Of a DNA stretch of 64,000 nt, positions 7,639-15,309 are shown piece after piece. A program made the position numbers and the translations under genes. Numbering within the stretch: position 1 is the stretch's first letter; each line of letters begins with the position of its first letter. The stretch is taken from contig NZ_JAIVAR010000001.1 of the NCBI RefSeq assembly GCF_020171925.1, forward strand, positions 558,001-622,000, given 5' to 3'. The notes beneath the pieces are model-generated. The model was not told the origin of the DNA. It saw only the letters and a list, made by a program, of their open reading frames with translations, and ran no database searches. This DNA comes from Rossellomorea aquimaris (GTDB lineage Bacteria > Bacillota > Bacilli > Bacillales > Bacillaceae_B).

Positions 7639-7866
7639 TTATCCTTTTTTAATCCAGAATGTAAATACATCGTTTTCTTCTTTAGATTCCATTAGTTCGT
7701 GGCCAGTTGATTTAGCCCATGCAGTCAAGTCACTTTTTGCGCCTTTATCAGTTGTTTGCACTTCAAGGATCTGACCTGTTTCAATTTCTTTGATCGCTTT
7801 TCTTGTTTTTACGATTGGCATTGGACATGCAAGTCCTTTTGCGTCTAATACTTTATCTGCGTTCAT
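7639..7866 (-). CDS. TusA-family sulfur carrier protein
   Basis: 75 residues, the normal length for a stand-alone TusA/SirA domain. The conserved active motif LACPMPIVKTRKAI contains Cys14, which carries persulfide sulfur. It is very similar to the TusA half of the fusion at 6491-7057 (both start VLDAKGLACPMPIVKT), suggesting duplication within the cluster. It is the first gene after its own promoter-operator at 7903-7946. ATG follows TAGGAGG. Confidence 0.92.
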   Translation of the reverse strand: MNADKVLDAKGLACPMPIVKTRKAIKEIETGQILEVQTTDKGAKSDLTAWAKSTGHELMESKEENDVFTFWIKKG

Positions 7867-7902
7867 TAATGATTCCTCCTAATGTGTAATTGAGTAATAT
7901 AT

Positions 7903-7946
7903 AATACCTATAAGGGTATATTAAATGGTATAAAAAAAGTTGTCAA
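7903..7946 (-). promoter_or_regulatory. Promoter with CstR-type operator for the tusA-dsrE unit
   Basis: On the minus strand TTGACA (7946-7941), a 17-base spacer, then TAATAT (7923-7918). The palindrome TATACCCTTATAGGTATT (7920-7903) overlaps the -10 and the start-point region. This arrangement would let the repressor shut off the sulfur operon. Confidence 0.8.
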
Positions 7947-7955
7947 TCCTTTTTG

Positions 7956-8216
7956 TTATCTGCTTTTCACTAAAAGGTTTACGGCTTCTTTTACAAGTTC
8001 ATCAGTATTTTCCCCGGAATGCTGTGAGTCCCTTACACACTCAACAAGGTTTAAACTTACCACTAATCCGATTGAACGGTCGAGAGCGGTTTTTGCAGCA
8101 GAAAGCTGGGATATGACATCTTTGCAATCTTCCCCCTGCTCCATCATCCGCAGGATTCCACGGAGCTGCCCTTCTACACGTTTTATCCGGTTCTTCACTT
8201 GAGAATTGTATTCCAT
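7956..8216 (-). CDS. cstR: CsoR/CstR-family persulfide-sensing repressor
   Basis: 86 residues counted from the ATG at 8216, which has GGGAGG 9 bases upstream; a longer in-frame start exists but lacks a site. The all-helical DUF156/CsoR fold is recognisable (VKNRIKRVEGQLRGILRM, ISQLSAAKTALDRS). Two cysteines fall at 31 and 60, the positions used by staphylococcal CstR for persulfide/polysulfide sensing. The copper-ligand histidine of true CsoR, four residues before the second cysteine, is Asn56 here. This argues for sulfur rather than Cu(I) sensing. It probably represses itself and the neighbouring sulfur genes through the five palindromes. Confidence 0.88.
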   Translation of the reverse strand: MEYNSQVKNRIKRVEGQLRGILRMMEQGEDCKDVISQLSAAKTALDRSIGLVVSLNLVECVRDSQHSGENTDELVKEAVNLLVKSR

Positions 8217-8260
8217 AAAGACACCTCCCAGAAACAAATGCGTTTCTTGCTACATTCACT

Positions 8261-8289
8261 ATAATATACCCTATGGAGTATACAGTCAA
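8261..8289 (-). promoter_or_regulatory. Autoregulated cstR promoter with operator in the spacer
   Basis: Minus-strand TTGACT (8289-8284), a 17-base spacer and TATTAT (8266-8261). The spacer is almost exactly the palindrome TATACTCCATAGGGTATA (8282-8265). This is the same layout as the promoter at 3128-3156. Confidence 0.8.
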
Positions 8290-8345
8290 GGGGTGAATGT
8301 GAATTTTTTTGATAGGACTCAGCTGCTTTATCACTGTCTAAATTT

Positions 8346-8379
8346 CATAAGCTGATCGGATTGAACCGATCAGCTTATG
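8346..8379 (-). terminator. Stem-loop after the ArsA-like gene
   Basis: Perfect 14-bp stem CATAAGCTGATCGG / CCGATCAGCTTATG with 6-base loop. The downstream T content on the minus strand is modest. It separates the ArsA-like unit from cstR. Confidence 0.65.
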
Positions 8380-8388
8380 AGAAGCGAC

Positions 8389-9351
8389 CTAACTAGATGT
8401 TGTACTCGTCCCGTATATTTCCTCTTTCAGATGATTGACGAACATCTGTAAATGTCCAATGGAACATACGTCTTCCTCCAACAATGGTATTTCATAACGT
8501 CTTTGACCTTTGAACTTTTCCTTTATTAGCTTTAAATATTCTTTTTGCTGCTCCAATCTTTTCTGTAGGAATGCTCCGTCAGCTGTTGTTGGAAGGACTT
8601 TATTGACAATCAAGCCTTGTACCTTCAAATCATTCCTTTTCATGAGGCTGATTGCCTTTTCCGTTTCCAGAATCGGAAGCCTTTCTGCGTTCAGGACAAA
8701 AATGAAGCCAGTTGTGTCTGGATTTAGCATGATCTCCCTTACTTTAGCGAATTTTTCTCTCCTGTTTTGAAGGGCATCGAATATGGGATCCTCCACTGGT
8801 TCCCCATCATTCAGTAATTGGGAATAGTTCTTGTTCGTTTTCTTCCTTCTCTCAAGCATTCCATCCATCCATACCCCCATGAGTTCCGGTAATGATAATA
8901 ATCGGATTGTATGACCTGTAGGGGCAGTGTCGAAGATGATTTTATCGAAAGATTTAAATTCATCAAGGATGATTGAAACTAATCGATCGAACAAGGCAGC
9001 TTCTTCGGCACCAGGTGCGGTTGCCGCCATATCGATCTGTCGATGCACTTCTTGAAGCATTGATGATTTGACCATTCCCTTTAAATTATCCTTTACACCT
9101 TCTATGTATTGTTTGGTTTCAGCTTCAGGGTGAATTTCAATTCCCCAAAGGTTTTCCATTAGTGGTGTCTTTCGTTTGCCTATTCCTATGTGGAAAATAT
9201 CCCCCAAGTTGTGTGCAGGATCGGTCGATACGATCAATGTTTTCTTTCCTGAGCCGGCGAACATCATCGCGAGGGCAGAAGCAGATGTGGACTTTCCTAC
9301 CCCACCTTTCCCCCCAATGAATAAGATGGATTGATTGTGGATGTCTAGCAT
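8389..9351 (-). CDS. ArsA/Get3-family ATPase
   Basis: 320 residues. The deviant Walker A GGKGGVGKST has the signature lysine at 15 and Walker lysine at 20. Switch regions STDPAHNLGD and IIFDTAPTGHTIRLLSLP match ArsA/Get3-type P-loop ATPases. Unlike arsenite pump ArsA it is a single-copy ATPase domain, like Get3 and many bacterial ArsA-like proteins. These act as homodimers on membrane proteins or metal/thiol ligands. It lies 27 bases downstream of a cory-CC-star gene, a partner seen with such ATPases, and next to the persulfide regulon. There are no ars resistance genes nearby, so arsenic export is unlikely. ATG follows AAGGGGG. Confidence 0.88.
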   Translation of the reverse strand: MLDIHNQSILFIGGKGGVGKSTSASALAMMFAGSGKKTLIVSTDPAHNLGDIFHIGIGKRKTPLMENLWGIEIHPEAETKQYIEGVKDNLKGMVKSSMLQEVHRQIDMAATAPGAEEAALFDRLVSIILDEFKSFDKIIFDTAPTGHTIRLLSLPELMGVWMDGMLERRKKTNKNYSQLLNDGEPVEDPIFDALQNRREKFAKVREIMLNPDTTGFIFVLNAERLPILETEKAISLMKRNDLKVQGLIVNKVLPTTADGAFLQKRLEQQKEYLKLIKEKFKGQRRYEIPLLEEDVCSIGHLQMFVNHLKEEIYGTSTTSS

Positions 9352-9378
9352 GTTTTTACCCCCTTATGTATAAACAAA

Positions 9379-9651
9379 TTAACAGCATCGTATCCCATCA
9401 AGTGGCGAATGCTCCATCCCCATTCGCAAGTGCCAGTCATGAAATTTTTCAATCATGTAAGGATAAAGTTCCAGCGTATAATAAAATACCGGGTTGGGAA
9501 GGCCGAGCATTTCCGAGTACAGGAGTAAGAAGAATAAATCATCTTCATCCCTCAGCTCCCTTGCAATTTCGATTTTATGAGGGTGTTTGATGATTTCATC
9601 ATAGAGCTTGATCAACCTCATGAACTTTTCTTTCATCGAAACGTCAATCAT
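9379..9651 (-). CDS. cory-CC-star protein (ArsA-associated small protein)
   Basis: 90 residues from ATG at 9651. The longer frame starts inside the ribosome site itself (GGAGGAG is read as codons), so the later ATG is preferred. The protein is largely helical with an aromatic-rich centre (FFLLLYSEMLGLPNPVFYYT, then LELYPYM). It ends in two cysteines immediately before the stop (GIRCC), the feature that names the cory-CC-star family. The family function is not established. Its neighbour is an ArsA-like ATPase, which may act on this C-terminal dithiol. Family naming is from recall. Confidence 0.75.
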   Translation of the reverse strand: MIDVSMKEKFMRLIKLYDEIIKHPHKIEIARELRDEDDLFFLLLYSEMLGLPNPVFYYTLELYPYMIEKFHDWHLRMGMEHSPLDGIRCC

Positions 9652-9714
9652 ACATGTCCTCTCCTCCGTCATCTCTGGCTTTCAACCATGCTTTGTTGAA
9701 GCTTAGTCATAAAA

Positions 9715-9756
9715 TGGACCCCTCTAAGCACTGAAATTCAGCATTATAGGGGTCCA
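9715..9756 (-). terminator. Intrinsic terminator of the CstA-type transporter gene
   Basis: Minus-strand TGGACCCCT pairs with AGGGGTCCA, with additional inner pairing, followed by TTTTATG. It lies between the transporter stop and the cory-CC-star promoter region. Confidence 0.7.
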
Positions 9757-9766
9757 GATCACTGTA

Positions 9767-11506
9767 TCAGGCAGTGAATTGTGTGGGGTCATCCCCTCTC
9801 TTGGTGAGGGATGAAGCAGCGGTAATCAAGATCCATAATGTAAAAATCAAGATGATGCTTCCAAAAATGAATAACAGCATATTTCCTTCTGCTTGTCCGA
9901 TCCCAGACCATTCAAAAATCACTTGGTTGATCATGGCCCATAAAGTCATGAACATCAGAAACAGCATCGGAACCAACGTCGCAATATAGTTCCTCCCTTG
10001 CCGCTTGAGCCAGATGGTAATAAGAAGCAGACTGATTCCGGCCAATAATTGATTGGATGTCCCGAATAAAGGCCAAAGGAGATACCCTCCCGATCCGAAC
10101 CCTTTTGGTCCTTGTGGCAATAGTGTCAAAGCCGCACTTGAAACTACCGCAATCGTCGTTGCAACATGTGTTTTCGTTAAAGGTCTTACATGATATTCTT
10201 CTCCCAGTTCTGCAATGATATATCGCATCAATCGTACAGAAGAGTCGAGTGTCGTAGCAGCAAAGCTGACGATGATGACGGAGACGATCGTCGCAGCGAT
10301 ATCAGCAGGGATTCCTAAACCTGTTGCAAGCTGTCCTGCCCCTTTGATGAAGACGCCGAGACCCGCACCGCTCGCTGCCGCAAATCCGCTGTATGTCGCC
10401 TTGAATTCTTCAATATTCGGGAAGAATGTAATGCATGCAATAATGGCGATCAAGGCCAGTGCACCTTCACCGACTGCCCCCAAGTACCCTACGAATCTTG
10501 CTTCCGTTTCTTTACTCAATTGCTTCGAGGAAGTCCCGGAAGATACAAGGCCATGGAATCCTGAGATCGCACCGCATGCAATGGTGATGAATAATAAAGG
10601 AAACCAGGATACATCCGCAGATGCATTAGTCATTGGTGCAGTGATAGTCGGATTTGAAAACAATAATCCCAAATAAAGCAAAGCAAGGCCGACGACCAAT
10701 TGATGTGAATTAATATAATCCCTTGGCTGCAACAATTTCCAAACAGGCAGCGTTGAAGCCACATACACATAAATCATCAGAATGACAATCCACACAAAGA
10801 ATGCCATGCTCGTTGCGCTTAATCCGAAAAGCGAGGTCGCTCCCTCTCCCCCGAAGTATTGAACAAGGTCGATTTGAAGAAACTTCACTCTGCTTGCAAC
10901 GATGGCGGAAAGGTACATGACGGCCAAGGCGACAAGAGAGGGCAACAGCATGCTACCGCTCCGTTTATATACCCTGTACCCAATCCATACTGCCAGAGGT
11001 ATTTGAATGAAGACGGAAAGCACACTTGCAGGAAATGTAATGAATAAGTTCGCAATCACCCAAGCAAATACCGCATTGACCATCAAAACAAGGATCAAAA
11101 TGATGCATAGGAACAGGACCTTCGCCCTTTTTCCAATGAGCTTACTCGCCAATGTCCCAACGGATTGTCCTTTGTTTCTGACGGATAGGACAAGTGTGCC
11201 GAAATCATGTACACCTGCCGCGAAGACCGTTCCCAAAATGACCCATAAAAATGCAGGAAGCCAGCCCCAATAAACCGCAATGGCGGGACCCACAATGGGA
11301 GCTGCACCTGCGACCGAAGTGAAGTGATGTCCCCATAATACGAATTTATTCGTCGGGACAAAGTCAACGCCATCTTTATATTGGTGTGCAGGAGTGACAT
11401 AATTCGGATCTAATCGATAGATTCGTTCCGCAATCAGTTTAGAGTAATATTTATACCCTAGTAAAAAAACGATTCCTCCTATTAATGCAAGCCATATTCC
11501 TCCCAT
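9767..11506 (-). CDS. cstA: CstA-family carbon starvation/peptide-pyruvate transporter
   Basis: 579 residues from ATG at 11506, which follows AAGGGGG; an 18-codon upstream extension lacks a site. It is a polytopic protein with some 15 hydrophobic helices. CstA landmarks include NKFVLWGHHFTSVAGAAPIV near residue 55, WVILGTVFAAGVHDFGTL, SGFHGLVSSGTSSKQL, AATTLDSSVRLMRYI and PLFGTSNQLLAG. CstA proteins take up pyruvate or peptides during carbon limitation. This is unrelated to the staphylococcal sulfurtransferase also called CstA. It is a single-gene unit. Confidence 0.93.
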   Translation of the reverse strand: MGGIWLALIGGIVFLLGYKYYSKLIAERIYRLDPNYVTPAHQYKDGVDFVPTNKFVLWGHHFTSVAGAAPIVGPAIAVYWGWLPAFLWVILGTVFAAGVHDFGTLVLSVRNKGQSVGTLASKLIGKRAKVLFLCIILILVLMVNAVFAWVIANLFITFPASVLSVFIQIPLAVWIGYRVYKRSGSMLLPSLVALAVMYLSAIVASRVKFLQIDLVQYFGGEGATSLFGLSATSMAFFVWIVILMIYVYVASTLPVWKLLQPRDYINSHQLVVGLALLYLGLLFSNPTITAPMTNASADVSWFPLLFITIACGAISGFHGLVSSGTSSKQLSKETEARFVGYLGAVGEGALALIAIIACITFFPNIEEFKATYSGFAAASGAGLGVFIKGAGQLATGLGIPADIAATIVSVIIVSFAATTLDSSVRLMRYIIAELGEEYHVRPLTKTHVATTIAVVSSAALTLLPQGPKGFGSGGYLLWPLFGTSNQLLAGISLLLITIWLKRQGRNYIATLVPMLFLMFMTLWAMINQVIFEWSGIGQAEGNMLLFIFGSIILIFTLWILITAASSLTKRGDDPTQFTA

Positions 11507-11703
11507 AATATACCCCCTTACAGAATTTGAGCGATACCTTCTTCTAAATCCAGCAGTCATGCATCTGTTCGAAGATACAGAATATTTAGAATGTATACGC
11601 TTCCTTTATTTTACATAGTGAACCTTATGTTTTCAACGGGTATTTCTTAGTGGATTTTTGTTATGGACAGGTCATTAGAAGGAGATGAATGGTGAATTAC
11701 ATG

Positions 11704-11736
11704 AAAAGAGCCGGATTCGAATAATGAACCCGGCTC
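11704..11736 (-). terminator. Terminator of the Spo0M-like gene
   Basis: Minus-strand stem GAGCCGG / CCGGCTC with 15-base loop, followed by TTTTC. Confidence 0.65.
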
Positions 11737-11741
11737 GAGCA

Positions 11742-12146
11742 TCATTGTACGATGATGCTGTCTTCATCAGTGGGATCGACTGCTTGAGGAATATCCACAG
11801 TCGTTCTCAAGATTGTCTGATTGGTTTCCGTGGACTTAGGATGATCCTTCTCTGTGGGGAACTGAAACTGAATTGATTTCTTTTCTCCTGCCTTTATGGT
11901 CCCTAGGTCTTTGAATACAATTGTCTTCAACTCTTTTTCATGGTATGGGAAATCACTATCTTCTTTATCTTCTTCATACTTTAATAATAAAAGCAGTCGA
12001 ACTTCATTGATCGGTTGATCTGCCATGCCCCCTTCTATTTTTATCTCACCTTTAATGGTTTCCCCCTGATTGATCTTCGCTTTGCTTACAGTTGTATCGA
12101 CTTTTACATGACCGATTCCGATACTTGATAAAAACTTTTCAAACAT
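11742..12146 (-). CDS. Spo0M-like (arrestin-fold) protein, short form
   Basis: 134 residues starting MFEKFLSSIGIGHVKVDTTV, the typical start of Spo0M proteins, followed by GETIKGEIKIEGG and a beta-rich arrestin-like pattern. B. subtilis Spo0M, which affects early sporulation and phosphorelay output, has about 258 residues with two arrestin-like lobes. This protein covers roughly the first lobe and then ends in an acidic tail. No frameshift remnant is visible downstream, so it looks like a natural short version rather than a fresh truncation. Start ATG at 12146 has GGCGGGAA upstream. Confidence 0.78.
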   Translation of the reverse strand: MFEKFLSSIGIGHVKVDTTVSKAKINQGETIKGEIKIEGGMADQPINEVRLLLLLKYEEDKEDSDFPYHEKELKTIVFKDLGTIKAGEKKSIQFQFPTEKDHPKSTETNQTILRTTVDIPQAVDPTDEDSIIVQ

Positions 12147-12335
12147 GTTATTCCCGCCTTTCTATTATTGTTTCACTATTAATCCATCCTATGGGTGGGC
12201 CTGTCATTTTTCCATTAGGATCCCCCTTCTTCTTTCTCCGATTCAATGCTTCCCCCCATCCTGAAATCACTATACATATATTGCTAAATTTATGCTGAAA
12301 CTATTAGTGAATCTAAATGAAAGAAGGGATGAACT

Positions 12336-12671
12336 TTGAAGAAGTGGATTTTCACACTAATGTCAATCTGTTTTTTAAGTTTCAGTATGTTGGGATCTGC
12401 ATATGCGGAAGGTGAGCAAGATACCCCGCAGAAAGTTAATTTGACCGACACCCAAAAACAGGAATTGGACAAACTTCACAAGCAGCTTTTCTCTACGAAG
12501 AAAGAACTGATTAATAAATACGTAGAGTACGGTGTCTTCAGCAAAGACCAAGGTGATAGGATGATTAAGAAGATGGAAGAACGCTATCAAGCGCTCAAAC
12601 AGAATGGATATATGATGAGATGGCATCCTCATAAACAAGGTAAGTTACCTCACTCAGAGAAGTCTAATTAA
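12336..12671 (+). CDS. Secreted DUF2680 (YckD-like) protein
   Basis: 111 residues from a TTG start at 12336 with GAAGGGATG upstream. A signal peptide (KKWIFTLMSICFLSFSMLGSAYAEG) with an AYA cleavage site is followed by a small helical domain. That domain contains LTDTQKQELDKLHKQLF, KKELINKYVEYGVFSKDQ and a KKMEERY repeat-like helix, the pattern of DUF2680/YckD proteins. Function is unknown; it is likely exported. Its neighbour ltaE is convergent, with an imperfect hairpin between them. Confidence 0.78.
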   Translation: MKKWIFTLMSICFLSFSMLGSAYAEGEQDTPQKVNLTDTQKQELDKLHKQLFSTKKELINKYVEYGVFSKDQGDRMIKKMEERYQALKQNGYMMRWHPHKQGKLPHSEKSN

Positions 12672-12708
12672 CTTTTTTCAATGACTCACACACGGGGTTG
12701 TACCAATG

Positions 12709-12762
12709 AAGGTGCGTCGTGGTCATGATAGGTCTATTAATCGTGACCCGACGCCGTACCTT
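12709..12762. other. Imperfect long hairpin between convergent genes
   Basis: An inverted repeat of about 23 bases per arm (AAGGTGCGTCGTGGTCATGA against TCGTGACCCGACGCCGTACC) with several mismatches and a short loop. It has no clear T-run on either side. It may terminate both the DUF2680 gene and ltaE. Confidence 0.45.
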
Positions 12763-12781
12763 GAAATCAGGACGATCATGG

Positions 12782-13798
12782 TTAGAGGGTTCTAATGATT
12801 TCTGATGCCCTTTCAATTTCCCCCATACTCACATCATAATGAGTTGTGAAACGCACCGTATGGGAACCGAACCCGCTGATCAGCACTCCATTTTCCTTCA
12901 GGAGCTCTACGAACATTTCAGACGTCATCCCCCTGCCGCTGACATCCGCCACCACGATGTTCGTGTCAACCTCGTTGATGACACGTATCCCTTCACAGTT
13001 GCCCAGTGCTTCTTTGAGTACAGCAGCCTTTTGATGGTCTTTTGCCAACCGTTCTCTCATCGTAGTCAGAGCTACCAGTCCCGGTGCCGCAATCATACCG
13101 ACCTGCCGCAATCCCCCACCAAGCCTTTTCCTCCATTTTCTCGCCTTTCTAATGAACGCTTCATCACCTGCAATAATGGAACCTACAGGGGCACCCAGTC
13201 CTTTTGATAAGCAAATCTGGATTGTATCACAATGTTGTGTGAATTCCTTGACGTCCATTCCACTTGCAGCAACTGCATTGAATAAACGGGCTCCATCCAC
13301 GTGAACAGGGATGGAATGTTTCTTTGCTATTGCATGGATCGCCTCCATATTTGCAGGTGGAACGACCGCTCCGCCTGCCCGATTATGGGTATTTTCTAAA
13401 CAAATCAACCCGGTTTCAGGAAAATGTTGATCTTCTCCCCTGATTGCCGCTTCAATGTCTTGAGGATCCATGACTCCTTTATCCCCTCTCACGGTTCTAG
13501 TCTGAACACCGGCTAAAGCAGCAACCGCTCCTGATTCATAATAGAAGATATGGGAATTTTCCTCCAATAAAATTTCGTTTCCCGGACGCGTATGGGTCAA
13601 GACGGCAATCTGATTTCCCTGGGTGCCGCTAGTGACAAAAAGGGCGGCTTGTTTACCGAGAATAGACGCTGCTTCCTTTTCGAGTTTTGTTACCGTGGGA
13701 TCCTCTCCGTACACATCATCGCCAACTTCTGCATGAAATGCAGCCAATCTCATTTCCTCAGTCGGCTTTGTTACTGTATCACTGCGCAAATCAATCAC
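12782..13798 (-). CDS. ltaE: Low-specificity L-threonine aldolase
   Basis: 338 residues from GTG at 13798. The longer ATG frame places the GGAGGA ribosome site inside the coding region, so GTG, 7 bases after it, is preferred. The protein is a PLP enzyme of the aspartate aminotransferase fold that cleaves threonine/allo-threonine to glycine and acetaldehyde. IDLRSDTVTKPTEEMR at the start, HVDGARLFNA, and the PLP-binding Lys199 in LSKGLGAPVGS are all present. It is a single-gene unit. Confidence 0.93.
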   Translation of the reverse strand: MIDLRSDTVTKPTEEMRLAAFHAEVGDDVYGEDPTVTKLEKEAASILGKQAALFVTSGTQGNQIAVLTHTRPGNEILLEENSHIFYYESGAVAALAGVQTRTVRGDKGVMDPQDIEAAIRGEDQHFPETGLICLENTHNRAGGAVVPPANMEAIHAIAKKHSIPVHVDGARLFNAVAASGMDVKEFTQHCDTIQICLSKGLGAPVGSIIAGDEAFIRKARKWRKRLGGGLRQVGMIAAPGLVALTTMRERLAKDHQKAAVLKEALGNCEGIRVINEVDTNIVVADVSGRGMTSEMFVELLKENGVLISGFGSHTVRFTTHYDVSMGEIERASEIIRTL

Positions 13799-13970
13799 CG
13801 TTATTCCTCCAATATTCAATAATATGTACCAGCCACATTATAACAAAATTCCCCCCCTGCTGATTAGGTAGAACTAAGGGAGTTTACTAATTAGAAATTA
13901 ATACCATTTTCCTATAAAAAATATAATTATAGGAATATTCATAACATTCGGTTCATTTATATGATACTAT

Positions 13971-14016
13971 TTTAATAGAAGATGTAAAGACACCTATCTC
14001 ATTTTCTTCTATTAAA
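13971..14016 (+). promoter_or_regulatory. 12-bp perfect inverted repeat upstream of the NprR-like gene
   Basis: TTTAATAGAAGA (13971-13982) and TCTTCTATTAAA (14005-14016) form a perfect inverted repeat with a 22-base spacer, 24 bases before the regulator start codon. It could be an operator bound by a dimeric regulator or a leader stem. It is AT-rich and lies next to a TATGATACT-type -10 sequence. Confidence 0.5.
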
Positions 14017-14040
14017 TACCCATTAGAGGAGTAAACCTAT

Positions 14041-15297
14041 ATGAATATCGGTTCTAAAATCCGCTTTCACAGACAAAAGAGAAATTTGACTCAAGAGGAA
14101 CTCTCAAAGGGGATTATTTCCGTATCATATCTTTCGAAACTTGAAAATAATCAGGTCGCCCCATCCGATGAAGTCATTCGTTTGTTATGTGAGCGCCTGG
14201 GGGTATCCTCACTTCAAAGTGAAGGAAATGAGCTGGATCAACTCCTTCATAAGTGGAATCATTCCATGTTGTGGAAAGAACATGAGGATACCGAAACATT
14301 TCATAATCAAATAAAAAGTAAGCTGGATGAGACGGACGACCTCCTTCCCCATCTTTTCTATAAGATTCTTTTGATTCGTTATCAATTGATACATACTGAA
14401 AGAGTCGAAGCCCTAAACAGCATAAAGGATATGCATGCCCATTACAAAGAATTCTCCGATACGCTGAGATTCTACTATCACAAATATAAAGGCAACTACC
14501 ATTATGAGCTTCAACAATACGATGAAGCGAGAGCCGAGCTGAAAGAAGCTGAAACTTATTACGTCCTGGGTAGTGTCACCAATGAAGAAGAACGGGCGGA
14601 CCTGTACTATTTATTCAGTCTCGTCTTAACACGTATGAATAGTTATCGGCTTGCGATTTATTATGGTGAGAAGTCACTATCCATCTTTCAGGGCGTCTAT
14701 TTTCAAAAAAGGTGTGCAGAAGTCCACTTGCTTCTCGGGATCTGTTACAGGAGGATCAGGTACAGCGAAGAAGCACTCAAGCATTATAATTGGGCAAACT
14801 TCATCAGTGGTTCGATTCAGTATACGAGTTTGAAATCGATGGTGGAACAGAATCTCGGTTACTTGAAATCCTTGATGAATGAAAGTGAAGAAGCCATCAG
14901 GCATTATCTGAAAAGCATAGAATTGAAAGAGAGGGATGTGGAGGGCAAGCTGAATTCCATACTGGCACTTGTTAAGGAATATCACAAGCTGCATTTACTT
15001 GATGAAGTAAGGAAGTGGCTACCCACCGGCCTTGGATTATGTTCAAAGGACCTCTATCCGGACAAATATTATCAGTTGACCTACTTTCACTACGCTCTGA
15101 ATGATTTCCAGGATGGATTTGAGTCGTTTATGAAAGAACATGCCCTCCCCTATTTTAAAAAAAGCGGGAAGCATCTACTCTTTGCTGAATACTCCAAGCT
15201 TTTTGGTCAATACTTCCAAGAGGTCAGAAGATATAAAAATGCAGCTTTTCATCTGAGGGAAGCCAATTCCATCTATGAAGAGATGCTGACTTTATAG
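14041..15297 (+). CDS. NprR-like HTH-TPR quorum-sensing regulator (RRNPP family)
   Basis: 418 residues, close to the length of NprR. An XRE-type helix-turn-helix occupies about residues 3-60 (IRFHRQKRNLTQEELSKG, SVSYLSKLENNQVAPSDEVI). A series of tetratricopeptide-like helical repeats follows (for example YDEARAELKEAETYY, YRLAIYYGEKSLSIF, SEEALKHYNWANF, SEEAIRHYLKSIELKER). RRNPP proteins bind short secreted peptides in the TPR groove and control sporulation, protease or virulence genes. A candidate peptide gene starts 13 bases after the stop codon. ATG follows AGAGGAG. Close relation to NprR rather than PlcR or Rap is judged from length and the HTH start. Confidence 0.88.
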   Translation: MNIGSKIRFHRQKRNLTQEELSKGIISVSYLSKLENNQVAPSDEVIRLLCERLGVSSLQSEGNELDQLLHKWNHSMLWKEHEDTETFHNQIKSKLDETDDLLPHLFYKILLIRYQLIHTERVEALNSIKDMHAHYKEFSDTLRFYYHKYKGNYHYELQQYDEARAELKEAETYYVLGSVTNEEERADLYYLFSLVLTRMNSYRLAIYYGEKSLSIFQGVYFQKRCAEVHLLLGICYRRIRYSEEALKHYNWANFISGSIQYTSLKSMVEQNLGYLKSLMNESEEAIRHYLKSIELKERDVEGKLNSILALVKEYHKLHLLDEVRKWLPTGLGLCSKDLYPDKYYQLTYFHYALNDFQDGFESFMKEHALPYFKKSGKHLLFAEYSKLFGQYFQEVRRYKNAAFHLREANSIYEEMLTL

Positions 15298-15309
15298 GGA
15301 GGTGAAATC

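Noticed and set aside
8389..9351. Arsenite-efflux ATPase ArsA as literal function
   Set aside because: Only one ATPase domain is present and there is no arsB, arsC, arsR or arsD nearby; naming is kept to the ATPase family.
10215..10676. 153-codon open frame antisense to the cstA-type transporter
   Set aside because: It lies entirely within a strongly coding gene on the other strand; its composition is that of an antisense shadow of membrane helices.
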